DNA from: Candidatus Omnitrophota bacterium
GTDB taxonomy: Bacteria; Omnitrophota; Gorgyraeia; Duberdicusellales; 4484-171
DNA: 17,897 bases
Direction of reading: 5' to 3'
Assembly: GCA_028710385.1 (NCBI GenBank)
Contig: JAQTUC010000001.1
Location: forward strand, 1 to 17,897
Shown one piece after another: positions 6,341-13,506 of the stretch (position 1 is the stretch's first letter; the number at the start of each line of letters is the position of its first letter). The notes beneath the pieces are model-generated. The model was not told where the DNA came from. It saw nothing but the letters and a program-made list of their open reading frames with translations, and ran no database searches. The position numbers and the translations under genes were made by a program.

Positions 6341-7390
6341 ATGTTTGAAGAGCTGTTAAACAATAAAGATACCTGGTTAAGCGGTAAAGGGCCGTTTTCA
6401 GAAATAATCTTTTCATCAAGGGTGCGCCTGGCAAGGAATTTTTCTGATTATCCTTTTCCTGCGCGCGCTTCATCTGCTCAAAAAGAAAAGATACTAAAAA
6501 CAATGGAAGAAGCCCGCGCCAGGATAGATCTCTTAAAAGAAGCGGTTTTTTTCAGGATGGAGGATATAGATGACATAGACAGGCAGTTTCTTCTTGAGCG
6601 GCACTTAATAAGCCAGGAACATATGCATACAACAAAAGGTAAAGGGCTTATCCTGTCGCTTGACGAGAAAGTTGCGCTTATGATAAACGAAGAAGACCAT
6701 TTAAGAATGCAGGCAATGGCTTCGGGCTTTGATTTAAACAGGGCCTACGAAACAATAAACGCAATTGATGATTCAATAGCCAAGCTGGTGGATTTTTCTT
6801 TTATGTCTAATCTTGGTTATCTTACTTCCTGCCCCACAAATGTAGGAACTGCCCTTAGGGCTTCCTGCATGCTGCATCTTCCTGCTTTAACGTTTACAAA
6901 GAGGATAAACAAAGTTCTTGAGTTGCTTGCAAAAATTTCTTTCGCAACCAGGGGTTTCTTCGGTGAAGGCACACAGGCTCTCGGAGATTTTTTCCAGATT
7001 TCAAACCAGATAAGCCTGGGGCTTTCAGAAATGGAAGTTATAGATAATTTAGCGGGAGTAGTTAACCAGGTGAAAGAGCAGGAAATAGATGCCCGCGCGG
7101 TTTTGATAAAAAAACATAAACTTGAGCTTGAAGATAACGTTTGGCGCTCCTACGGCGTTTTAAGGAGCTGCCGCCTCGTAAGCAGCAAAGAAGCATTAAG
7201 TCATCTTTCTATATTGTCTTTAGGCCTTGATTTAGGTATAATTGATAAGATAAGCAGAGAGTTACTTAACAACTTGTTTTTGATGATTCAGCCCGCGCAT
7301 CTTCAAAAAGTTGAAGCGCGGGTATTGAAAGAAGGAGAAAGAGATTTTATCAGGGCGCAAATTTTGAGAGAGAGATTAGGCGAAGCGTAA
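6341..7390 (+). CDS. mcsB: Protein arginine kinase McsB
   Basis: McsB phosphorylates arginine side chains; in Bacillus such marked proteins are recognised by ClpC and degraded with ClpP. The 349-residue protein has a phosphagen-kinase-type catalytic domain: Ser-Ser-Arg-Val-Arg-Leu-Ala-Arg-Asn (25-33), catalytic-loop Asn-Glu-Glu-Asp-His (116-120), Thr-Ser-Cys-Pro-Thr-Asn-Val-Gly-Thr (162-170), Arg-Gly-Phe-Phe-Gly-Glu-Gly-Thr (204-211) and Ser-Asn-Gln-Ile-Ser-Leu-Gly (221-227). All core motifs look intact. There is no Shine-Dalgarno at usual spacing; a GAGG lies 15 bases upstream. The start fits the family because the N-terminus contains the usual Trp-Leu/Met-Ser-Gly-Lys/Glu-Gly-Pro run. It lies between mcsA and clpC, the expected functional neighbours. 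Confidence 0.96.
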   Translation: MFEELLNNKDTWLSGKGPFSEIIFSSRVRLARNFSDYPFPARASSAQKEKILKTMEEARARIDLLKEAVFFRMEDIDDIDRQFLLERHLISQEHMHTTKGKGLILSLDEKVALMINEEDHLRMQAMASGFDLNRAYETINAIDDSIAKLVDFSFMSNLGYLTSCPTNVGTALRASCMLHLPALTFTKRINKVLELLAKISFATRGFFGEGTQALGDFFQISNQISLGLSEMEVIDNLAGVVNQVKEQEIDARAVLIKKHKLELEDNVWRSYGVLRSCRLVSSKEALSHLSILSLGLDLGIIDKISRELLNNLFLMIQPAHLQKVEARVLKEGERDFIRAQILRERLGEA

Positions 7391-7439
7391 TCTTTGTTTA
7401 ATTCCATAAGCATTTGTCTTATTCATAAGGAGGTCAGCG

Positions 7440-9872
7440 ATGTTTAACAGATTTACTGAGCGTGCAAGAAAAGTTTTGGTCCTTGCCAAAGAAGAGGCAA
7501 GGCGTTTTAACCATGATTATATCGGTACAGAACATATTCTGCTTGGTTTGATAAGGGAAGGCGAGGGCGTTGCCTGTGCGGTTTTACAGAATTTAGGAAT
7601 TGACCTGGAACGCTTGAGAATTGAAATAGAGAAATTAATTTCTCCGGGAAGCTCAGCTTCTGTTTTAGGAGAAATCCCTTTTACTCCGCGCGCCAAAAAA
7701 GCCCTGGAGCTTGCTGCTGAAGAAGCGCATAATCTTGGGCATAATTATATCGGCACAGAGCATATACTTCTTGGGTTAATAAGAGAGGGCGAAGGCCTTG
7801 CTTCGCAGGTTTTATTTTCACTGGGCGTTGATTTAAGGAAAATAAGAGAGGAAATTGCAGCGCTTCTGGGCGGAAGCCAGTCTTATCAGGGAGCGCAGCC
7901 GCAGACCGCTTCAAAAACTCCGGCGCTTGATTCTTTCGGAAGAGATTTAACAAAACTTGCTAAAGAAGGAAAGCTTGACCCCGTTATCGGACGCAAAGCG
8001 GAAATTGAAAGAGTTATACAGGTTCTTTCGCGTAGAACCAAGAATAACCCCGTTCTTCTTGGCGAAGCAGGCGTAGGAAAGACTGCAATCGTTGAAGGGC
8101 TTGCCCAGAGTATTGTGCTTGGAGAGGTTCCCGAGATACTTCGCAACAAAAGAATAGTTGTGCTTGATTTGGCTTTAATGATTGCAGGCACAAAATACCG
8201 TGGCCAGTTTGAGGAAAGGATAAAGGCAGTAATGGAAGAAATAAAACGTTCCAAGGACGTTATTATTTTTATAGACGAATTGCATACGCTTGTCGGAGCG
8301 GGCGCTGCCGAAGGAGCAATTGATGCTTCAAACATTTTAAAGCCATCTTTATCAAGGGGAGAAATCCAGTGTATAGGAGCAACCACTCTTGATGAATACA
8401 GAAAATATATAGAAAAAGATGCGGCGCTTGAAAGGAGATTCCAGCCTATAGTGGTTGAGCCGAATTCCGTTGAGGAAACAATTGAAATATTAAAGGGGCT
8501 GCGCGATAAATATGAAGCGCACCACAGGGTTAAATTTTCCAACGAAGCAGTTGAAGCTGCGGCAAAACAATCAGACAGGTATGTGTCCGGAAGATTTCTG
8601 CCGGATAAGGCAGTTGATTTAATTGATGAAGCAGGCGCGCGCGCACGCCTTGCTGTTTTAACTGCTCCAAAAGAAATAAAAGACCTTGAGGATAAGTTAA
8701 ATGAGATAGACCGCGAAAAAGAAGCCCTTATAAAACAGCAGGACTTTGAAGCTGCTGCCCGTCTTCGCGATGAGGAAAAAAAATTCAGGCTGCAACTTGA
8801 CGCTCTTCGCAAGGACTGGAGTAAAAAAAGAGACCAGATTATTCCAACCGTTAACGGAGAAGATATAGCGCGTTTGGTTGCGCAAATCACAGGTATTCCT
8901 ATCTACAGGCTTGAGGAGCGCGAATCAGAGAAGCTTCTTAAGATTGAAGAAAAATTAACGGAAAAAGTAATAGGCCAGCATGAAGCCTTGCAGGCTATAG
9001 CACGCTCTATAAGAAGGGCGAGGGCAGGGGTGAAAGAACCGCGCCGTCCCATAGGCTCTTTTATGTTTCTTGGGCCTACCGGTGTCGGCAAGACTTTGCT
9101 CGCCCGCGCGCTTGCCGAGCTTATGTTCGGTGATGAAGAAGCGCTCCTCCAGATTGATATGAGCGAATACATGGAAAAGTTTAACGTCTCAAGGCTCATA
9201 GGAGCTCCTCCCGGATATGTGGGTTACGAAGAGGGCGGGCAGCTTACGGAGCGCGTAAGAAGGAGGCCATATTCTGTAGTTTTGCTTGATGAAATAGAAA
9301 AAGCGCATCCGGATGTGTTTAACCTTCTTTTGCAGATACTTGAAGAAGGAAGGCTCACTGATAGTTTCGCAAGAAAAATAGACTTCAGGAATACCATTTT
9401 GATAATGACTTCAAACGTTGGCGCAGAAATAATCAGGCAGCGCGGTTCTCTCGGTTTTAAGCCTTTGACAGAAGACATAGGCTATGAAGACATGAAGAGC
9501 ATGCTTATGGATGAAGTAAAAAAAGCGTTTAAGCCGGAATTCTTAAACAGGCTTGATGAAATTATAGTTTTCAGGCCCCTTGGCAAAGAGGACCTCGTTA
9601 AAATAGTTGATATAGAAATTGCTTACGTTAACACACGCCTTAAGGAGCAGGGCGTTGAGGTTGTGCTTTCCGATGATGCCAAGGACTTTTTTGTTGATAA
9701 AGGCTTTGACCCTGTATTTGGAGCCAGGCCTCTAAAAAGAGTAATACAAAGATTCCTGGAAGATCCTCTTGCGGAAGATATAATAAGAGGAGAGTTTTCC
9801 GAAAGGCTCAAAAAAGAAAAGCCCGTTAAGATAAAAGCGGTTAGAAAGGGCGAAGAACTTAAATTTGAATGA
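7440..9872 (+). CDS. clpC: ClpC-type AAA+ unfoldase
   Basis: This two-ring AAA+ unfoldase delivers substrates to the ClpP protease. In 810 residues it shows two N-terminal Clp repeats (about 1-65 and 80-142), AAA+ domain 1 with Walker A GEAGVGKT (208-215) and Walker B ending Ile-Asp-Glu at about 280, a middle domain with a UVR-like helix (about 416-451), AAA+ domain 2 with Walker A GPTGVGKT (545-552) and Leu-Leu-Asp-Glu, and the C-terminal Clp domain with Phe-Gly-Ala-Arg-Pro-Leu. The short middle domain with UVR motif distinguishes ClpC from ClpB and ClpA. A strong AAGGAGGT (7427-7434) sets the start. mcsA and mcsB just upstream encode its arginine-phosphorylation adaptor. Its stop overlaps the next start as ATGA. 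No CtsR operator was seen upstream. Confidence 0.97.
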   Translation: MFNRFTERARKVLVLAKEEARRFNHDYIGTEHILLGLIREGEGVACAVLQNLGIDLERLRIEIEKLISPGSSASVLGEIPFTPRAKKALELAAEEAHNLGHNYIGTEHILLGLIREGEGLASQVLFSLGVDLRKIREEIAALLGGSQSYQGAQPQTASKTPALDSFGRDLTKLAKEGKLDPVIGRKAEIERVIQVLSRRTKNNPVLLGEAGVGKTAIVEGLAQSIVLGEVPEILRNKRIVVLDLALMIAGTKYRGQFEERIKAVMEEIKRSKDVIIFIDELHTLVGAGAAEGAIDASNILKPSLSRGEIQCIGATTLDEYRKYIEKDAALERRFQPIVVEPNSVEETIEILKGLRDKYEAHHRVKFSNEAVEAAAKQSDRYVSGRFLPDKAVDLIDEAGARARLAVLTAPKEIKDLEDKLNEIDREKEALIKQQDFEAAARLRDEEKKFRLQLDALRKDWSKKRDQIIPTVNGEDIARLVAQITGIPIYRLEERESEKLLKIEEKLTEKVIGQHEALQAIARSIRRARAGVKEPRRPIGSFMFLGPTGVGKTLLARALAELMFGDEEALLQIDMSEYMEKFNVSRLIGAPPGYVGYEEGGQLTERVRRRPYSVVLLDEIEKAHPDVFNLLLQILEEGRLTDSFARKIDFRNTILIMTSNVGAEIIRQRGSLGFKPLTEDIGYEDMKSMLMDEVKKAFKPEFLNRLDEIIVFRPLGKEDLVKIVDIEIAYVNTRLKEQGVEVVLSDDAKDFFVDKGFDPVFGARPLKRVIQRFLEDPLAEDIIRGEFSERLKKEKPVKIKAVRKGEELKFE

Positions 9873-10777
9873 AATTTTTTTTGTCGCTTATATCGTCCCT
9901 TGTTATCCTGCAATCAGGAGCATTTGCTTATAATTTTATAGAGATAGATCTGGTTAAACGCAAAGTAGTTCTGGATAATTTTTGTTTCGGTAAGTACAAC
10001 ATAAATGCTGATGTAGGTTTTGATTTTAAACAGGAAGACGGCTCTTTTATAGTTAATCTTGAAGGCAAAGACATAGAGTTGCTGCCGAAAGAGGAAGACG
10101 ACAGTTCAATAGGCAAGCGGCAGATAGCGTATCTGTCTGCAAAGCTGGTTAAGAAGGATAATTTACTTTTCGTAAATTATCTGCGCAGCCCCCAGCTTTT
10201 GGCCAGAGGCAAAATTGACCTGGATAAGAACGAATTACTTTTGGACGTTGACTGCAGCTGGCGGGAAGATTCTTCTTTGATTGAAGGCGATATAGAAGGC
10301 AAGCTTAAGATTTGGGGCAAGATAGATGATTTTCTGGTAAATGGTTCATTGAATATTAAAAACGGAAAATACCAGGATGTGGATTTCTCCCGCCTGTTTT
10401 TCCATTTTATGGGCAAACCGCCTTTGTTTAATTTAAGCGATTCCGAAATCGTGCTTCTTGACGGAAGCGTCTATAGGATAGAAGGCGTGATGAACTTGAG
10501 GGATTTCTCCAATATTTTGCCTAAAGCTGAATTTATTTCCAAAAAAGTTAATCTTGCCGGCTGGGAGTTATTGTCAGAGGAAAAAAGCAGCGTCGGGCTT
10601 AAGAAAAACGTAAGCGATAATTTTGATATTCTTCTTAATACCTACGATAAGGGGAATGAGTCAATGAATCCGGGCGCAGAAGTGCGCTACAAAATAGAGG
10701 GCAACCAGTTCCTGCGTTTGCGCATGGATGACGACAATACGGCAATGATTGGTTTTGAGCGCCGGAAAGAATTCTGA
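9869..10777 (+). CDS. Secreted AsmA/TamB-like protein, C-terminal-domain type
   Basis: A 302-residue protein with an N-terminal signal peptide (hydrophobic residues 2-19, likely cleavage after Ala-Phe-Ala at about 20). The mature part alternates short beta-strand-like segments with repeated Gly-Lys-Ile/Leu-Asp and Asp-Gly-Ser turns. It ends in a strand-rich tail, from Tyr-Lys-Ile-Glu-Gly through Leu-Arg-Leu-Arg to a Phe-Glu-Arg-Arg-Lys-Glu-Phe end. That pattern resembles the C-terminal region of AsmA/TamB-type proteins, which form lipid-conducting grooves between the membranes, but it is much shorter than TamB. The start overlaps the clpC stop as ATGA, and mlaE follows within 33 bases. Its neighbours make a role in lipid traffic plausible. 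Assignment rests on pattern only; it could be an unrelated periplasmic beta-rich protein. Confidence 0.6.
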   Translation: MKFFLSLISSLVILQSGAFAYNFIEIDLVKRKVVLDNFCFGKYNINADVGFDFKQEDGSFIVNLEGKDIELLPKEEDDSSIGKRQIAYLSAKLVKKDNLLFVNYLRSPQLLARGKIDLDKNELLLDVDCSWREDSSLIEGDIEGKLKIWGKIDDFLVNGSLNIKNGKYQDVDFSRLFFHFMGKPPLFNLSDSEIVLLDGSVYRIEGVMNLRDFSNILPKAEFISKKVNLAGWELLSEEKSSVGLKKNVSDNFDILLNTYDKGNESMNPGAEVRYKIEGNQFLRLRMDDDNTAMIGFERRKEF

Positions 10778-10810
10778 TAAATATTTTTTAAGCCTAAAGG
10801 GGGCAAAAGA

Positions 10811-11608
10811 GTGAGCGCCAGTTTAAAATTAAAAGCTTTTATAGTAGTCCCGTTTTTGAGTAAGCTCCAGACTTTATTTCAATATATAGGCAGCATCAGT
10901 TTTTTTATAGGAGATATTTTCTGGTGGCTTTTTGCCAAGAAACGCGACATTAAAGCTGTAAAAAGAGAAATTATCCTCATAGGCTTAAACAGCCTGCCTC
11001 TTGTTTCCCTTATTTCTTTTTTTGTGGGAATAATCATCGCATTCCAGACAGCCTACCAGCTAAAGCAGTTTTCTTCGGAAATTTACATAGCTTCATTGGT
11101 TGCGCTTTCTCTTGTCAGAGAGCTTGGCCCGGTTCTTGGCTCTTTGATTGTTGCGGCAAGAAGCGGAGCTGCAATAACCGCAGGAATAGGTTCTATGAAA
11201 ATAAGTGAACAGGTTGACGCGCTTGAAGCTTTTGCGGTTGAGCCTATTGATTATCTGGTTGTCCCGAAATTCCTAGCCTTGATTATCGCGATGCCTGTTT
11301 TAATTATCTATGCTGACTGTTTGGGTATTTTCGGAGGATATCTGGTGGGCAACTCAAAATTCGGCATACCTTTCCATTTTTATTTTAAACTTACTTTTGA
11401 CGCCCTTAAAATGAAAGACCTGGCAAGCGGGCTTATCAAGAGTGTGTGTTTCGGCGCAATAATTGCCTTTGTTTCTTCTTATGAAGGGTTTAAGCCGTTT
11501 TCATCAACTGATGTTTCAAAGTCGGTAACGCATTCAGTTGTGCGTTCCTTTATTTTGATAATTGTGTGCGACTGTATACTTACGGCTCTGTTTTATTTCA
11601 TGTTTTGA
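10811..11608 (+). CDS. mlaE: MlaE-type lipid ABC transporter permease
   Basis: This is the inner-membrane permease of the MCE-type phospholipid transporter (Mla), moving lipids between the inner and outer membranes with MlaF and MlaD. The 265-residue protein carries the MlaE (DUF140) hallmark: Arg-Glu-Leu-Gly-Pro-Val-Leu (103-109) followed by Ala-Arg-Ser-Gly-Ala-Ala-Ile-Thr-Ala-Gly-Ile-Gly-Ser-Met (116-129), then Glu-Gln-Val-Asp-Ala-Leu. About five or six hydrophobic helices are seen, the last at the extreme C-terminus. It begins with GTG, set by a strong AAAGGGGG (10796-10803) seven bases upstream. It lies between the AsmA/TamB-like gene and mlaF (15-base gap). Confidence 0.94.
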   Translation: MSASLKLKAFIVVPFLSKLQTLFQYIGSISFFIGDIFWWLFAKKRDIKAVKREIILIGLNSLPLVSLISFFVGIIIAFQTAYQLKQFSSEIYIASLVALSLVRELGPVLGSLIVAARSGAAITAGIGSMKISEQVDALEAFAVEPIDYLVVPKFLALIIAMPVLIIYADCLGIFGGYLVGNSKFGIPFHFYFKLTFDALKMKDLASGLIKSVCFGAIIAFVSSYEGFKPFSSTDVSKSVTHSVVRSFILIIVCDCILTALFYFMF

Positions 11609-11623
11609 TAACCGGAAAATACC

Positions 11624-12388
11624 ATGGCTAAAGAAATGATAAAATTAGAGAATGTCTCCAAATATTTTGGAGATAAGCAAGTCTTAAAAGGCGTAAATCT
11701 TTCGGTAGCCAGCGGAGAGACCTTCCTAATTATAGGAAGAAGCGGAGCGGGTAAAACCGTTCTTCTTAAAAATATTATTGGCCTGCTTCGGCCCGACTCC
11801 GGAAAAATTTATATTGACGGAGCCGATATAACACAGTTTAACAATAAGGAGCTTGAAAAAGTAAGGTACCAGTTCGGGCTGGTTTTTCAAAGCGCAGCTT
11901 TATTCGATTTTCTTACAATAGAGGAAAACGTGGGATTTTTTCTTTATCAGCACACAAACATGAAAAAAGCAGAGATAAGGAAGAAAGTTAAAGAAACGCT
12001 TGCTTTGGTTGGTTTGGAAGGCATAGAAGACCATTACCCTTATCAGTTAAGCGGCGGCATGAAAAAAAGAGTGGCCATAGCAAGGGCAGTTATTTATAAT
12101 CCTAAAATAATAATTTATGATGAGCCGACAACCGGAATTGATCCCATAGCTATTGATAAAGTTGTTTCGCTGATTGAAGATTTGCACAAGAGGCTTGCGA
12201 TAACGTCTTTAGTCGTAACTCATGACCTTGAAGTCGGTTTGAAAATTTCAGAGCGTATAGCGTTTTTGCTTGGGGGCAGGATAATTTTCCAGGGTAAAAA
12301 AGACGATCTGGAAAACATAAAAGACCCGCGCGTTGTTCAGTTCTTGCACGGTTCTTCAGCCGGCCCTATAAAAGAAATGGAAGTATAA
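11624..12388 (+). CDS. mlaF: MlaF-type lipid ABC transporter ATPase
   Basis: ATPase subunit that drives the MlaE permease. Its 254 residues contain a full ABC domain: Walker A GRSGAGKT (38-45), Q-loop Gln89, signature LSGGM (142-146), Walker B ending Tyr-Asp-Glu (162-167), then Pro-Thr-Thr-Gly-Ile-Asp-Pro, and an H-loop in Val-Thr-His-Asp. The Gly-Gly-Met-Lys-Lys-Arg-Val signature variant and the Thr-Thr-Gly-Ile-Asp-Pro run are characteristic of MlaF rather than LolD. An alternative start is the Met at residue 5; neither start has a strong ribosome site. A 258-bp palindrome-rich spacer separates it from mlaD, unusual for an operon that is normally tightly spaced. Confidence 0.95.
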   Translation: MAKEMIKLENVSKYFGDKQVLKGVNLSVASGETFLIIGRSGAGKTVLLKNIIGLLRPDSGKIYIDGADITQFNNKELEKVRYQFGLVFQSAALFDFLTIEENVGFFLYQHTNMKKAEIRKKVKETLALVGLEGIEDHYPYQLSGGMKKRVAIARAVIYNPKIIIYDEPTTGIDPIAIDKVVSLIEDLHKRLAITSLVVTHDLEVGLKISERIAFLLGGRIIFQGKKDDLENIKDPRVVQFLHGSSAGPIKEMEV

Positions 12389-12395
12389 TGAGGCC

Positions 12396-12430
12396 AACAT
12401 TTTTTCAAGGCAAACTGCAGAAAAAATGTT
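12396..12430. repeat. 11-bp inverted repeat just after mlaF
   Basis: AACATTTTTTC at 12396-12406 pairs perfectly with GAAAAAATGTT at 12420-12430 around a 13-base loop. It begins 8 bases after the mlaF stop. The T and A runs are inside the stem rather than after it, so a simple intrinsic terminator is unlikely. Confidence 0.6.
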
Positions 12431-12434
12431 AGGA

Positions 12435-12556
12435 CGAATTATACCCAGCACTAATTTTTGGAAGTATGTTTGAAACAAATTCAAAAGAGTTATTTTATAT
12501 AAATTCCGCAGCACTAACGCAATATTGTTACAAAAATTAGTGCTGGGTCCAATTCG
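12435..12556. repeat. 122-bp palindromic element between mlaF and mlaD
   Basis: Arms at 12444-12460 and 12531-12547 are perfect 17-bp inverted repeats (CCCAGCACTAATTTTTG and its complement). They are flanked, after a 3x3 internal loop, by a further perfect 6-bp pair CGAATT/AATTCG (12435-12440 with 12551-12556). The 70-base interior contains a third copy of CAGCACTAA (12509-12517), which can pair with TTAGTGCTG inside the right arm (12537-12545), so two exclusive folds are possible. No open frame of note is inside. It resembles a small terminal-inverted-repeat element or a large RNA stem; I see no target-site duplication. Confidence 0.75.
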
Positions 12557-12628
12557 CAGACGCTTTGTTTGCGAATAAAAATAATGACGCTATAACTTGC
12601 GTCTGCCCTTCGGGCTGCCGTAAGTTAT
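12552..12628. repeat. Two adjacent hairpins upstream of the mlaD ribosome site
   Basis: ATTCGCA (12552-12558) pairs with TGCGAAT (12570-12576) over an 11-base loop. ATAACTT (12592-12598) pairs with AAGTTAT (12622-12628) around an inner GCCC/GGGC stem (12605-12608 with 12612-12615). In addition GCAGACGC (12557-12564 region) is complementary to GCGTCTGC (12599-12606), which would bridge the two hairpins. The second hairpin ends 9 bases before the mlaD ribosome site, so it could affect mlaD translation. Confidence 0.5.
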
Positions 12629-12646
12629 CTGCTCATTGGAGGTGCG

Positions 12647-13354
12647 ATGGGAAACAATCTTTCCAACATAAAAAAGTATTTCGCGGAAATGAGGGTGGGC
12701 GCCTTTTTTATCGGCGCAATGATTTTGCTTTTAATTACGCTTCTTTCAATGCGGGAAACCACCTTCTGGAAGGGGACCCATCTTTTAAAAATAAAATTTA
12801 ATTTTGCGGAAGGCTTGCGCTCGGCTTCTCCGGTAAGGTTCTGCGGAGTGGATGTGGGAGAGGTTAAATATGTTGAAGTAAAGCAGGAAGATGATTTGCA
12901 GCCTTACGTTGTTGTTTATGTGAAAGTAAGCGAAGATATGCGTATACCGAAGAATTCCTATTTCTTCATAAACAGTTTAAGTTTATTCGGAGAAAAATAC
13001 CTTGAAATTGTGCCTCCCGAAAAACCGGAAGGCTTTTTAACCGGCGGAGAAACGGTTGAAGGAATATCGCCGACGCCTCTTTTTAACGTAGTAACCAATT
13101 TTAATAAGACAATGCAGCAGGTTAATGATTTCGTAAAAGACGGAAAACTCAAGGAATCATTCGCAAATACGATTACTAATGTTGAAAAAATAAGCGCAGA
13201 TGTGCGCGCCCTTATGGAAGAGGTAAGAAGCAAGAAAGGCACTTTGGGCAAGTTCTTCTATGACGATTCTCTTTACACAAAAACAGAAGAATTTATAGAT
13301 GATTTAAAGCAGAATCCCTGGAAATTACTTCATAAACCCAGGGGAGCTAAATAA
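12647..13354 (+). CDS. mlaD: MlaD-type MCE-domain lipid-binding protein
   Basis: This is the periplasmic substrate-binding subunit of the Mla transporter, anchored in the inner membrane by one helix and expected to form a hexameric ring with a central lipid tunnel. The 235-residue protein has a short cytoplasmic N-terminus, one membrane helix (about 17-35), and an MCE domain at about 46-125 with the typical Phe-Ala-Glu-Gly-Leu-Arg-Ser-Ala-Ser-Pro-Val-Arg-Phe-Cys-Gly-Val-Asp-Val-Gly run. A helical C-terminal tail contains an Asn-Lys-Thr-Met-Gln-Gln region. The ATG is set by GGAGGT (12638-12643). Three upstream hairpins separate it from mlaF. Length is normal for a short MlaD-like protein. Confidence 0.93.
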   Translation: MGNNLSNIKKYFAEMRVGAFFIGAMILLLITLLSMRETTFWKGTHLLKIKFNFAEGLRSASPVRFCGVDVGEVKYVEVKQEDDLQPYVVVYVKVSEDMRIPKNSYFFINSLSLFGEKYLEIVPPEKPEGFLTGGETVEGISPTPLFNVVTNFNKTMQQVNDFVKDGKLKESFANTITNVEKISADVRALMEEVRSKKGTLGKFFYDDSLYTKTEEFIDDLKQNPWKLLHKPRGAK

Positions 13355-13373
13355 ATAGATCAAGGGAAGGATT

Positions 13374-13393
13374 GGCTGCTTAGTTAAGCAGCC
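13374..13393. terminator. Hairpin after mlaD, possible terminator
   Basis: GGCTGCTTA (13374-13382) pairs perfectly with TAAGCAGCC (13385-13393), about 20 bases after the mlaD stop. A T-rich stretch (from about 13411) follows only after some 18 bases, so termination would be atypical; the stem may instead protect the mla mRNA. It lies in the 152-bp mlaD-radA gap, which otherwise shows no clear signal. Confidence 0.4.
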
Positions 13394-13506
13394 TGTAGAA
13401 ATGGCGAAAACTTATTTTTTTCTTTGTCTTCATCTTTTATCTGAAATTAGCCACCTTAAGCATGCTATTCGTAATTTAGCCTTTACAGAATTTAAATCTT
13501 GATATT

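Noticed and set aside
7886..8890. 334-codon minus-strand open frame antisense to clpC
   Set aside because: It lies wholly inside the clearly real clpC gene, is Ser/Arg-rich with no recognisable domain, and is the usual mirror frame of a gene with this codon use.
12565..12801. 78-codon plus-strand frame between mlaF and mlaD
   Set aside because: It runs through the hairpins and then overlaps mlaD in another frame; Cys- and His-rich composition comes from the palindromes, and there is no ribosome site.
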